From NCBI GenBank assembly GCA_025345505.1, contig JANVCC010000018.1:54021656-54085655 (forward strand): a DNA stretch of 64,000 bases, in the 5' to 3' direction. Each line of letters starts with the position of its first letter. The first letter of the stretch is position 1. A model generated the notes under the pieces. That model did no database searches, was not told the origin of the DNA, and worked only from the letters and a program-made list of their open reading frames with translations. The position numbers were made by a program, and so were the translations under genes. Shown piece after piece: positions 1 to 10,027 of this stretch. This stretch comes from Todiramphus chloris collaris. Taxonomy: Eukaryota; Chordata; Aves; Coraciiformes; Alcedinidae.

Positions 1-397
1 TGCCCTGAATTTCACTTCTCATTTGTCTTAAGGTATGTCCTTGTGCCTTTCCGTACACCTAGCTATTCACTTGGGTTTGTCATCTTGGCTCCTGCTTCAG
101 AGCACTGTGGTTGCAAATAAATCAAGGCATAAAATTCTTATCTTAGCAATGACATAGACTTTTTTTTCTTCTTCTTCAGGATAACTTAATCTTAAATAAA
201 GGTAAGGTGACATTTTATTCTTAATCATGCCATAACTCTCATAATTCAACTTAAAATATTTTATTGAATGACTTATTTGTATTTGCTTAGTTCAGGGGCT
301 GTATTTTTTTTTTTTTTATTATTATTATTCTGAGAGAAATACTGGCAAGCTGTGGGATCTACCACAAGCAAAGAAATGAGTGTCCAGTACTGATAAC
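1..397. other. AT-rich non-coding flank
   Basis: No gene or recognisable repeat is visible. The stretch is AT-rich and contains a T run followed by a short ATT repeat at about 304-329. It ends at the left target-site duplication of the LTR that follows. Confidence 0.6.
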
Positions 398-402
398 AAG
401 CC
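398..402. repeat. Putative 5-bp target-site duplication, left
   Basis: AAGCC directly precedes the LTR and AAGAC follows it at 1126-1130, a 4 of 5 match. ERVL-class integrases usually make 5-bp duplications, so this fits a solo LTR with one later substitution. A 4 of 5 match can also arise by chance. Confidence 0.4.
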
Positions 403-1125
403 TGTCAAGGTTTAGGGTTGGGTTGGCCATTAGATGAATGACAGATGCTCTGTATTAACTCCTTTCCCCTCCCAAAAAGAAAGAGAAAGGGGATAAGGGA
501 GAGAGACTCATCAATTAGAAAAAGAAAACTAAACCTGCTTTAATGAAATCATAATAATAAAATGTAATACATACAAATATATAAAAAAACAATATCAAAA
601 CCAACACCCTTGATGGCAATTACATCACTGTCACCACTGATACTGTGGATCAGGCACTATACTCAGTGGCAGACTAGAACCACATTCAGGATCTGGATTC
701 TGGAACTGGATTCACAAACACATAGATTGGGACTGAAAGCAGAATGGACAGACTCCTCCTTGGATGCTGATAACTGAAGAAGAGATCTTGACCTCAGCTT
801 TATACTGAATATGACTCATATGGTATGGCATATCTCATCAGCCAGTTTACTGTCACCTGTCCTGTCCACTCCTCCCTGCAGGTGTGGCCTCTTACTGCAC
901 CACCAGCATGGTACACCAGACTCTATAGGAGCAAGTATAAGCAAGACCCTTTCTGCATACCACTCCTTGTTAGTATCTGTAAGCAATGAGCGCTATCACT
1001 GCTTGAAGCAGCCACTGTTTGTGAAAATATGCTGTTAACATTAGGAAGTGCATCTAGTTAGAAAAGACTGAGCTCAAAAGTAAAATCACTGAAGAATTAG
1101 TTCTGTTCTGGCTCAAACCAGGACA
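403..1125 (-). mobile_element. ERVL-like solo LTR (reverse orientation)
   Basis: Read on the minus strand, the segment begins TGTCCTGGTTTGAGCC and ends with CCTTGACA, so it has the TG...CA ends of a retroviral LTR. The start, the region around CATATGAGTCATATTC, and a TATA-like TATAAAG (plus-strand 798-804) match the avian ERVL-type LTR pattern I know. ATTAAA, usable as a polyadenylation signal, lies on the minus strand near 537-544. No gag, pol or env reading frame adjoins it, and near-matching 5-bp flanks suggest a solo LTR left by LTR-LTR recombination. The exact subfamily cannot be assigned by eye. Its divergence from the remembered pattern suggests an old insertion. Confidence 0.75.
798..804 (-). 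promoter_or_regulatory. TATA-like box in the ERVL-like LTR
   Basis: TATAAAG on the minus strand lies inside the LTR, downstream (in LTR sense) of a conserved-looking CATATG/GTCAT block. This is where the U3 promoter of such LTRs normally lies. Whether it is active is unknown. Confidence 0.4.
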
Positions 1126-1130
1126 AAGAC
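1126..1130. repeat. Putative 5-bp target-site duplication, right
   Basis: AAGAC pairs with AAGCC at 398-402, one mismatch in five, immediately after the LTR end. Confidence 0.4.
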
Positions 1131-1606
1131 ACAAACTTTTTTTGTTTTCAAACACAATTTCATTTACAAAAGAGGAAAAGAAGACCACCTCATGCCTACC
1201 CCTTGTCTCTTTGCTCTCTACATGCAGACAAAAGATAAACAAAATTACTCTTACAGAAGGCTAAAATGGAAGGTTGTTAATCTTGGTGTCAGACCTTTTT
1301 GAGTGACACACACGCTGTCTATGTTGAACGACCACAGGGCTACTCCTGTCTGGTGGCCAGGCTACTGCCCTTATGGTGCACTTGGCCACCTGGATTGTAA
1401 TTACAGGGGTGGCATATTGAAACAAGACAGTTGAAGGAAAAAAATAAACCAAACCAGGACTTGAACAAGTTCCCTCTGGAATTAAGAAAGGAGGATAACT
1501 GCATCATGATGGATCATGGCTGATACCTCTTTTTCATTTCCCTTAACAGAAAGCAAACTGCACCCCTGGATGCTGCTGTTTGATCTGGAGCCAAGCACTG
1601 ACAATT
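1131..1606. other. Unassigned non-coding stretch
   Basis: No family is recognised. One sub-stretch (about 1300-1430) reads open on both strands for about 40-60 codons and contains an 8-bp inverted repeat, GGTGGCCA ... TGGCCACC, but I cannot connect it to any protein. A 91-codon plus-strand frame (1516-1791) begins here and runs into the duplicated block that follows. It resembles no family I know and is probably chance. Confidence 0.4.
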
Positions 1607-1937
1607 GCTCCGAGTCTCAAGAAGCATTCTACAAGGGTTGTGATGTGCAGCAGTGCTTGGAGTCCCCTCCTGGGCCTCTTCCACACATGATCCAGCATGC
1701 AAGTACAGTTAGGAAGCTTTGTTTTTCTCTCATTGGAATGGATGCAAGTGGAGAGGCTTGGCTTTTTCACATCTGTAGCTATGCAAACTAGCATACCATT
1801 TAGATTTTGATGGGGGGGAGGGTATTGTTTCCTACTATTATTTGCATCCCTTCCTTAACTCTTACTTTTTCATCATGGCACATCCTAAAGTAGAGGAGGG
1901 TTCTTCTTGCCTTCATCTACCAAGTACCTGCTATCTC
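1607..1937 (+). repeat. Copy A of a near-identical 330-bp direct duplication
   Basis: From 1614 to 1937 the sequence is identical to 16069-16393 apart from one extra G in a G run (7 G here, 8 G in copy B). The six bases GCTCCG at 1607-1612 also match, followed by one mismatch. Flanks outside the block are unrelated. It has no TG...CA ends, terminal inverted repeats, poly-A tail or CR1 tail, so it does not look like a standard transposon. It could be a recent local duplication, an unknown repeat family or an assembly artefact. Confidence 0.9.
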
Positions 1938-4576
1938 ATATTTGATCCATATATCTCATGGCAATATCTGCACAGATACAACTGTGTCTTCCCTTCATAG
2001 GGTAAGATACAAACCAGAGGTTTTCAGCTTCAGGAATGGTCTATTTAAAGAAATTGAAAAGCACAAAGAAGTTCTTCAGAGAATATTCTTCAATCTCAGC
2101 ACATAATCTGTAAATCCTGAAAAGCTGATATAGAAAACTAGAAACTTTGAACCATGTCTTTCATTTATCTTTAGAAAAGGTAAAAGCACAGGGATTCAGT
2201 GTATGGGATTCAGAAGTGAAAATATTATGTCAGATGTTTGTTCCTGCCTACTCAGTGCCACCTGTAACCTCCTAGTGGAGAAGGAAAGAGAAAGTCATCA
2301 GGGGTTCCTGGGATAAAACTGGGAAAATCTTCAAAGAGATTAAACACACACAGCCAGAAGGCTCTGTAGAAGTTCTCCTGGGCTTTCTTTAAACCTATTA
2401 ACTGTAATGTATACGTGGTGGCTCTTGTATCATGTGGATTTTTTTCATCTGTTGTACAGTATGGAAGAGCTAGGAGAATAGCTAAGTGCAATGACAATCA
2501 TGCTGAAAAGACATGTCCTCACTTGAATACTCTGTAATGCCAGGTAATGCCATCCTAACTCACCATCACAATGACTCCTTCTCTCAGGTTTCAGTACATA
2601 GCAAGTGAGAGGGAAGCAGAGAACAAGGAGTTGAATGGAGTCAGGCTGAAAGCCAGAGGTGGCCACTAGTGCTCCCGTGATAGATTTCTGTAACCTTATG
2701 GAGTAACTTATCTTACATGATCTATTAGTGTAGATTCCTAGGTAGGCTGTGGTGCAACAGTAACGAACATAGATATGTTCCCCTTTATTAGCCATATGTG
2801 ACTGAGATACTGTAGGCTTCAGATTTCCAGTTTCAGCTGTTCACTGAGTCCCAGCCAGGTTTACTGCAGTACATCTGCTTTCCTGGCATGAACATGGCTT
2901 CTGCTCTTGCTGGTCCTTGCTTAAGGCCCTAATTCTACAGTCCTCTTCTGAGAAGCCAGCAGGCACGATGCCTGCAAGCTGTGGCCCTCAGGACTGTGAT
3001 GCTGCTGTTGGTAGCTCTGCTTGCTTTCATGAAGGGTTTGAAATTTGTTTTGGTTTTTTTTCCCCTAAATTTAAAATGAATCTTATTTCTCTATGTTTTA
3101 AGCAGTGAGAAGATCTGTCTTTCCCATGCCACATCCAGCTGCAATTATGTACAATTATCTTTTCCTTTCCTTTTCTTACTCTTGTAGTTTTTTGGGTTTT
3201 GTTGTGTTTTCTTTGTGTTTTGGTTTTTTTTACATATGCTTACTTCTTCTTATAGCTGTAATGATTCAGGCCTTCTCTCCTCAGTGACCATGTCTCACAA
3301 GCTCTGATGTTTCCCCTCAGTAGGCAGTACTGGGAAGGATCCAGTTCAGGTGTTTTCAAGTCCTCCAAGGAACAATCCTTGCCTCCAGTGATTAAGATTG
3401 CCTTTGTAAATTTAACCATTTGATACAGTCCTAGTTTTGATCATATAAATTTTGTTCCCAAGGTTTTAAAATATTTCTCATTCTTTCTTTTTGTATTAAT
3501 TAATATGATTGTAAAAAAATCATTACATTATTTTAGAATTGTCTGTTAAGCTAAGCTATTTGCTCTTTGAAAATGAAGCAGTCAATTCTACCAATCAAGG
3601 AATGTTAAAAGTTGCCCTGAAGTCTATAAAGCAAAATAGGGCCTGTACACAATTTCTTATTTTTAATTGCCAGCTATTGTACATGTAACTTTCTTTTCCA
3701 TTTACAATATAGCCTTGTATATATGTATTTTATTGAACCATAGAACTTCTAAGGGAATTATCTGGGTAATGAAGAACATATTCTATGAGGAAATAGCTAA
3801 AAAAGAGTTTAAAACATGTGGAAATTAGCATACTCATCATCATTAATATAAATGAATCATCTTGATTCAAAAACATCCTTAAGAAAATATTCTGTAATCT
3901 ATCAGATTTAATTAAATACATGGGAAACAGTAACTGTGGATGCAGTTGTATTTCTTGTTATTCAGGAGACAAAAACCAATATGCTCAGCTTTCCCATAAA
4001 GAGTGTCTATAAAAGGGTGGCAATCTTAAAATTGCCTGGGCATCAAGGACCCCAGACATCCAGATGTTCACTTAGTAAGAGCTGGTTTAGGTGTTGATTA
4101 CTGCTGAGTCTCACTGAAAGGTGGTCCAGATTATTTCTAATTGGGATGCTAATTTCCTCTTTGCTGGAGGAAACTGTAATTAATGAAGGAGATTCAATGG
4201 ACAATGACATAAAAGCTGCAGTTGAGTTGAGATGGAGGTGCTAATAGTTGTTCTCCAAACACTTGATTTTCAACAGCACTATATCTTTGATAATACATTT
4301 TATGATGGACATGTCTATGCCAACAGCAGTTAGAAATGTGTGGTAAACCTATTCTGCTATCTCCATATTATGAGTTTACATTTCAAATATTCAAGAAAAG
4401 CACTTAGGTGCAATAATTATGCAAATAAAATGTAGTTGTTCAACAGTGAATTAATTACTAAAGGGTTACTATTGTAATATCACCTATTTAAGTGTATCTG
4501 TATTATCATGCAATATGGAGATATCTTTCTGCAAATTTTGTTTGTTTTTCTGACAAAAATAACTCTTTTTTCCCTT
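1938..4576. other. Non-coding stretch, nothing recognised
   Basis: AT-rich sequence with T-rich patches near 3050 and 3190-3240. Short open frames on both strands (up to 116 codons) show no domain or motif I recognise, overlap one another on opposite strands and have no credible gene context. Confidence 0.55.
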
Positions 4577-6666
4577 TGGAGGCTGTGCTGAAGGATACAG
4601 GAGTCCAGCAAGGCTGGACATACTTCAAAAGAGTAGTCTTAAAGGCGCAGGAACAGGCTGTCCCTACCTGCTGAAAAACAAACAGGTGGGGAAAGAGATC
4701 AGCCTGGCTTTGGCTGGACCTCAAGTACAGAAGGAGTGTCTGTGATCTTTGGAAGAGAGGACAGGTCTCTTATGTAGACTATAAAGATGTAGTGAAGAAA
4801 TGCAGGCAGAATATTAGGAGGGCCAAAGCGCAGCTAGAGCTCAACCTAGCTACGGCTGTTAAGGATAATAAAAAATGCTTTTATAAATTCATTAACAACA
4901 AAAGGAGAATTAGGGAAAATCTCCATCATTTATTGGATGCAGAGGGAAACTTAGTAACAAAGGATGAGGAGAAGGTTGAGGTCCTTAATGCCTACTTTGC
5001 CTCAGTTTTTAGTAGTGGAACAAGCTATACCCTGGACATCCAGACCCATAAGCTGGGGGATAGGGAGGGAAAGCAGAGTGAGGTTATCATGATTAAAGAG
5101 GAGGTGGTCAGTGACCTTCTACGCCACTTGGATGCACACAAATCTGTGGGACTGGATGGGTTACACCCAAGGGTGCTGAAAGAGCTGGCGGATGTGCTCG
5201 CCAAGCCACTTTCCATTATTTATCTGAAGTCCTGGCTAACTGGGGAGGTCCCAATGGACTGGAGGTTAGAAAATGTGACGCCCATCTACAAGAAAGGGAG
5301 AAAGAAGGATCAAAGTAACTATAGACCTGTTAGTCTGACCTCAATACCAGGGAAGGTCATGGAGCAGATCATCTTGAGTGCTTTTACAAGCCGTATAGTG
5401 GGCAACCAGCTGATCAGGGCCAGTCAGCATGGGTTTAGGAAAGGCAGATCTTGCCTGACGAACCTGATCTCCTATGACAAGATGACCCGACTACTGGATG
5501 AGGGAGAGGCTGTGGACATGGTCTACCTGGACTTCCAGAAGGCATTTGACACTGTTCCCCATAGATTTCTAATGGAAAAACTGGCTGCTCATGACCTGGA
5601 TGAGAATACGATCTGCTGGATCAAGCACTGGCTGGACGGACGGGCCCAGAGAGTAGTGGCCAATGGTACTAAATCCAGATGGTGGCAGGTCACAAGTGGC
5701 GTTCCTCAGGGCTCAGTGCTGGGGCCATTTCTATTTAACATATTTATTGATGATCTTGATGAGGACATAGAGTCTACCATCAATAAATTCACAGATGACA
5801 CCAAGTTAGACGGGTGTGTCGATCTGCGTGAGGATAGAGAGGCTCTCCAGAGAGACTCAGATAGACTGGATGGCTGGGCCACTGCTAATGGTGTGAGTTT
5901 CAACAAGGCCAAGTGCTAGGTCCTGCACTTGGGCCACAGCAACCCCATGCAATGATACAGGCTTGGGGAAGTGTGGTTGGAGAGCTGTCTTGCAGAGAGG
6001 GACCTGGGGGTTCTAATTCACAAGAGAATGAACATGAGCCAGCAGTGTGCCCAGGTGGCAAAGAAGGCCAATGGCATCCTGGCCTGTATTAGAAACAGTG
6101 TGACCAGCAGAAGTAGGGAGGTGATTGTCCCCCTGTACTCAGCACTGGTGAGGCCTCACCTCGAGTACTGTGTCCAGTTTTGGCCCCTCAGTACAAGAGA
6201 GATATCGAGGTGCTGGAGCGGGTGCAGAGGAGGGCAATGAAGCTGATCAAGGGACTGGATCATATGAGGACCATTTGAAGGAGCTGGGCCTGTTTAGTTT
6301 GAGGAAGAGGAGGCTGAGAGGAGACCTTATAACTCTCTACAACTACCTGAAAGGACATTGTAGAGAGGCTGGTGCTGGTCTCTTCTCTCAGGCAACTAGT
6401 GACAGAACCAGAGGGAATGGCCTAAAGCTGAAACAAGGTAGGTTTAGACTAGACACTAGGAAAAAAATCTTCACAGAAAGAGTGGTGAGATATTGGAATA
6501 GGCTGCCCAGGGAGGTGGTTGAGTCACCATCCCTGGATGTGTTTAAACATCACTTAAATATGGTGTTGGGGGATATGGTCTAGGGGTGAACTGAAGAGCA
6601 GGGCTAATCATTGGACACAATGATCCCAAGGGTCTTTTCCAACCTAAATGATTCCTTGATTCTGTA
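4577..6666 (+). mobile_element. CR1 LINE, 5'-truncated copy 1
   Basis: This is the 3' two kilobases of a CR1 non-LTR retrotransposon. The coding part starts within the linker upstream of the RT domain and runs through RT to the C-terminal conserved region. A short 3' UTR follows, with the typical GGTCTTTTCCAACCTAAATGATTC ending reduced to a degenerate tail near 6650-6666. The 5' truncation is typical of target-primed reverse transcription. Stops and frameshifts show it is dead. No target-site duplication is evident, as is usual for CR1. Confidence 0.93.
4792..6583 (+). pseudogene. CR1 reverse transcriptase (ORF2) remnant, disrupted
   Basis: The frame opens at 4792 within the element (not a native start) and reads 375 codons to a nonsense TAG ending at 5919. 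RT landmarks in order: [13 protein letters not shown] (about 5152-5190), [30 protein letters not shown], motif [12 protein letters not shown] (aspartate codons at 5530 and 5548), motif [11 protein letters not shown], and motif C as TDDTKL at 5791-5808, where CR1 usually has FADDTKL. Both catalytic aspartates of motif C remain. After the TAG a TGA follows at about 5953. The frame resumes at 5971, then shifts by one near 6190 into a frame ending at 6583 that carries the C-terminal [15 protein letters not shown] and [15 protein letters not shown] blocks. In life it would copy CR1 RNA into genomic target sites. This copy cannot do so. Confidence 0.92.
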
Positions 6667-7996
6667 ACTTGCTATTTGGACAAAGAATCGCATTCAAAAA
6701 AACTACTGCTTTAAGCACTGCAGTGTTGTCCTGTTCATATATTTACATAAACTTTGAGTTTTCTTGATACCTTCTGCTGTAGATTTTTAATATTCTTTAT
6801 GAGACTTTGTTATTTTTAGCACAAGTTAGTTATAAGTAGTTCACCTATGAATCTATTTAACTCAAGAATTAGATTCTGTCTAGATTAAAGTAATTTAGTT
6901 TTTGATTTTGAGAGTTTTCCTATTATCATATGTTGATTGTTTGGAAGACTAAAATGTAAATGAACTATGTCTCACATACAACTAAAATAAGTGCTGTTTA
7001 GCCACTGATGTGGGGATTACATACTATGCTCAAAATTAATTACACTAGGAGAGAAAAGATGCAGCTAGGCCTGAAATGGACAATTGGACTTAGAAACAGG
7101 GATCTGGGCTAGCAAGGCAGATGCAAAAGACTAAAAAAAAAAAAAAAAAAAAAAAGAATCAATGAGAGAAGATTCCTTTCTTACACAGGCTGCATTGTTA
7201 AACTGTGAATATTCTCTGTAAGGCATTTTGAGTTAAAGCTATCCTAACATTTTTGAAAACCCTTAATCTTGAGGGTGCAAATGCATAGTGCTGTGTCTAT
7301 TGAGAAAACTGAATTCTATATACAGCAAGTCAAGATTCAATGCCCATGTGGTGTTGGTATTCTCTGTGCTTGAATCTTCAGTCTGAAATACTGCATTTCA
7401 CACCTACAAGCACAAGTAATTTTTCCCAGTGCTGCCTTTCAAACCAGGCTTTATGTAGGCGTTATGTAAGATGGTGGAATTTCAAATATAGGAGAATACA
7501 TTTACCATCCTCTTGTTTCTCCTGGAAAAGAGATATTGAGCTAATGCCTTGTTAGCAAGAATATTCCAGGAGGAGGGCATTTGGGACTAATGATTAGAGG
7601 ATCTTTGCTGTGAGAATCTGTGATGTCACAGGCAGAGCTAGTTTGGCACTAAGGGATGGACTTTAAAATATACACTACTGAGTGATATGAAGTATTTACT
7701 ACAGAGTTTTCTTTAAATTGCTTCATATTCAAAATTCAATGCTACTGTTAGTGGTGAGGTACTTTGCAGACCACTGTGCCTTCCTCTGTCTGAAACTGGA
7801 GAAGTCCTCTACAAGGATAAAATGATACAGGAAGGGAGAAAAATTAAGACACTGTCCTTCTGTAAGACAGGCACAAAATGAGGTCAGCGGTGGAAGCTGC
7901 TGTGTGCAGATACTTGTGATCTACTACTTTTATTGGGAAAAGAGAGCTTTGGCTACTAACTAGTAGGGAATGGAGCACAGGGCTGAACATGTAATG
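6667..7996. other. Non-coding stretch with poly-A run
   Basis: AT-rich sequence without a recognised gene or repeat. It contains a 23-base A run at 7133-7155. Short open frames here have no recognisable content. Confidence 0.55.
7133..7155. repeat. Poly-A homopolymer (23 bp)
   Basis: Uninterrupted A run. The sequence upstream shows no processed-pseudogene or SINE features I can recognise. Confidence 0.9.
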
Positions 7997-8380
7997 TAGA
8001 ATCATAGACTGGTAGGGGTTGGAAGGGATCCAGAGATCGAGTCCAACCCCCCTGCCAGAGCAGGATGACCCAGGGCAGGCCATGCAGGAACAGATCCAGG
8101 TGGGTCTTGAAAGCCTATAGAGAAGGAGACTCCACAAGAAGGGGAGGCAGAAGGGCAGCCTGTTCCAATGCTCTGTCACTCTCACAGTAAAGAAGTTTTT
8201 CCTCATGTTAAGGTGAAACTTCCTGTGCTTCACCTTGCGTCCATTACCTCATGTCCTATCACAGGTCACCACTGAAAACAGACTGGCCCCTTTTACTTGT
8301 CACCCACCCTTCAGATATTTGTAAACATTAATAAGATCTCCTCTCAATCTTCTCTTCTGCAGGCTAAACAGCCCCAGGTC
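7997..8380 (-). mobile_element. CR1 LINE 3' end, copy 2 (reverse)
   Basis: The plus strand starts TAGAATCATAGACTGG, the complement of a CR1 tail, then shows the complement of the CR1 3' UTR and the last coding block. The minus-strand phrase TEHWNRLP is seen in the 7844-8233 frame. The fragment ends near 8380 at the complement of the LGLFSL region. It is heavily 5'-truncated and carries no complete domain. Confidence 0.88.
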
Positions 8381-8817
8381 ACTGTAAGATGAAAGACCAT
8401 TGCTGTATTTAAATCACTTGGAAGGCTCAGCACAGATAGTTCCACAGCACCTAACTCTGTATCCTAGTCAATAGAGACACACTTCTATGAAACAGGAGCT
8501 CTTCCTCTCTTAGTCCTGGCCCTGACTTGGAGTTTGTGTTCATGAGAAATGATGCTTAAGGCACAATGATGATGGAGTTGAAATCACATCTTTGGCACAG
8601 TAAGGATTTTCATTCAAGTTCCAAGTATGTGGCATGTGTGTGTCTGTGGTGATCTTTACGCTAGCACCTACAAAAGTGAAGTAAATGGTTTGAACAAAGA
8701 TTCATTATTTCTATAAATGACATATCAAATGCTGTGTGGCTGAAGATTATGAGACATCTTTCTTAGAGATCTGTCTGGATTATGACCCAGAGGTTGAGAT
8801 AAACACAATGATTTTTT
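8381..8817. other. Non-coding stretch, nothing recognised
   Basis: A 437-base spacer between two CR1 copies. No coding sequence or repeat is recognised beyond a short TG-rich patch near 8636-8652. Confidence 0.55.
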
Positions 8818-8902
8818 AAAAAGGAACTCTTAAATGCCCAGGAGCAGGCTGTCCCCATGTGTTGTAAGATGAACTGTCAGGGAAAATGACCAGCCTGGCC
8901 AA

Positions 8903-9670
8903 ATGGGGAAGAGGAGAGTCTACCAACTTTGGAAGAAGGGGCAGGCTACTCAAGAAGAGTACAGGGGTTTAGTTAGGTTATGTAGAAAGAAAATTAGGGG
9001 GGCAAAAGCTCAACTAGAACTCAGCCTGGCCACTGCTGCAAAAGACAATGAAAAGAGTTTTTACAAATATATTAATAACAAAAAAAGAACTAGGGAGAAT
9101 CTCCATCCCTTACTGGATGCAAGGGGGAACATTGTTATCAAGAATGAGGAAAAGGCTGAGGTACTTAATGCCTTCTTTGCCTCAGTCTTTAATAGTTAGT
9201 CTGGTTATCCTCCTGGCATTCAATCCCCTGAGCTCGAAGATAGGGATGGAGACCAGAACAGTTCCCTCATAATCCAGGAAGTGGTAGTTAATGATCTTCT
9301 AAGCCAACTGGAAACCCACAAGTCTATGGGGCCAGATGGGATCCACCCAAGAGTGCTGAGGGAATTGGCAGAGGAACTTACCAAGCCTCTCTCTGTCATT
9401 TATCAGCGAACCTGGTCAACTGGGGAGGTCCCAGATGACTGGAGACTTGCCAATGTGACACCCATCTATAAGAAGGGCAGCAAGGATGATTCAGGGAACT
9501 ACAGGCCTGTCAGCCTGACCTTGGTCTCGGGAAAGATTATAGAACAATTCATCTTGAGGGTGATCACACAGCAAGTGCAGGACAATGGGGGGATCAGGCC
9601 CAGCCAACATGGGTTCATGAAGGGCAAGTCCTGTTTAACCAACTTGATCTCCTTCTATGATCAGGTGACC
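8903..9670 (+). pseudogene. CR1 RT gene, upstream part (before the LTR)
   Basis: Reading from 8903, the frame is open for 98 codons and meets one TAG at 9197-9199. It then continues in the same phase with clear RT features: GPDGIHPRVLREL near 9330, [20 protein letters not shown] (about 9457-9516) and QHGFMKGKSCLTNLI (about 9606-9650). It is interrupted at 9671 by the LTR. Upstream coding sequence, including the endonuclease domain, is absent through 5' truncation. Apart from the TAG, no frameshift is visible in this half. Confidence 0.9.
9665..9670. repeat. 6-bp target-site duplication, left (GTGACC)
   Basis: GTGACC immediately precedes the LTR TG end and is repeated perfectly at 10022-10027. 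It is original CR1 sequence and marks the integration site. Six bases is the duplication size of alpha/beta-retrovirus-like (ERVK-type) integrases. Confidence 0.9.
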
Positions 9671-9709
9671 TGTGGATGCTGAAAAGCTGTTAGCAGAGGA
9701 ATTTTCCTA

Positions 9710-9735
9710 GGTTCTCACAATATTCTGTGAGAACC
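9710..9735. repeat. Perfect inverted repeat in the LTR U3
   Basis: GGTTCTCACA and TGTGAGAACC form 10-bp perfect arms around a 6-base spacer. A weaker related pair, TTCTCA ... TGAGAA, follows within about 25 bases. Such dyads can bind dimeric transcription factors. The role here is unknown. Confidence 0.85.
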
Positions 9736-9866
9736 CTGCCTTTCTCACACGTGTTATGAGAAATAGTAGGACGGTTTTGTAAACTAGACTAGCACATGGT
9801 GTTTCGATAAGTTTTGTTTATGGTACATTGTAAAAATATTTTGAAATAGGTGCTGTAGGACTTTAA

Positions 9867-9927
9867 CCAATCACCCTAGGAGATGGGTGATTACTGACCA
9901 ATCGCCCTATGGGGCTGGGGTATAAAA
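9867..9927 (+). promoter_or_regulatory. LTR U3 core promoter: two CCAAT boxes and TATA box
   Basis: CCAATCACCCTA and CCAATCGCCCTA are imperfect direct repeats 31 bases apart, followed by TATAAAA at 9921-9927. Spacing and order are those of a retroviral U3 promoter. Transcription would be expected to start about 25-30 bases after the TATA box and run rightwards into the second half of the CR1. Activity is not shown by sequence alone. Confidence 0.75.
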
Positions 9928-9942
9928 ATGGGGTTGTAAATT

Positions 9943-9948
9943 AATAAA
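9943..9948 (+). terminator. LTR polyadenylation signal AATAAA
   Basis: AATAAA lies only 15 bases after the TATA box, at or before the expected cap site. This implies a polyadenylation signal in U3 or at the U3/R border, with cleavage downstream in R. A GT/TC-rich stretch follows, as expected for a downstream element. Confidence 0.65.
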
Positions 9949-10021
9949 GTTGCTTCTTTTGCCTGCTCTTGCTGAACTTATATGTTGCTGCGTCTCTCCG
10001 CTCCCGGCATAAACAACGACA

Positions 10022-10027
10022 GTGACC
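10022..10027. repeat. 6-bp target-site duplication, right (GTGACC)
   Basis: Exact copy of 9665-9670, directly after the LTR CA end. Confidence 0.9.

Larger units (their letters stand above)
9671..10021 (+). mobile_element. Solo LTR of an ERVK-type endogenous retrovirus (351 bp)
   Basis: The segment starts TGTGGATGCTG and ends AACAACGACA, giving canonical TG...CA termini, and is flanked by perfect 6-bp duplications. Plus-strand promoter signals are present: two CCAAT boxes (9867-9871 and 9898-9902), a TATAAAA box at 9921-9927 and an AATAAA signal at 9943-9948. No viral gene remains, so it is a solo LTR. Perfect target-site duplications and crisp signals suggest a fairly recent insertion. The 6-bp duplication and short length favour an alpha/beta-retrovirus-like origin over ERVL, but the family is inferred and unconfirmed. 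Confidence 0.92.

Noticed and set aside
2445..2795. 116-codon minus-strand frame
   Set aside because: No domain or gene context is present. Its translation resembles nothing recognised.
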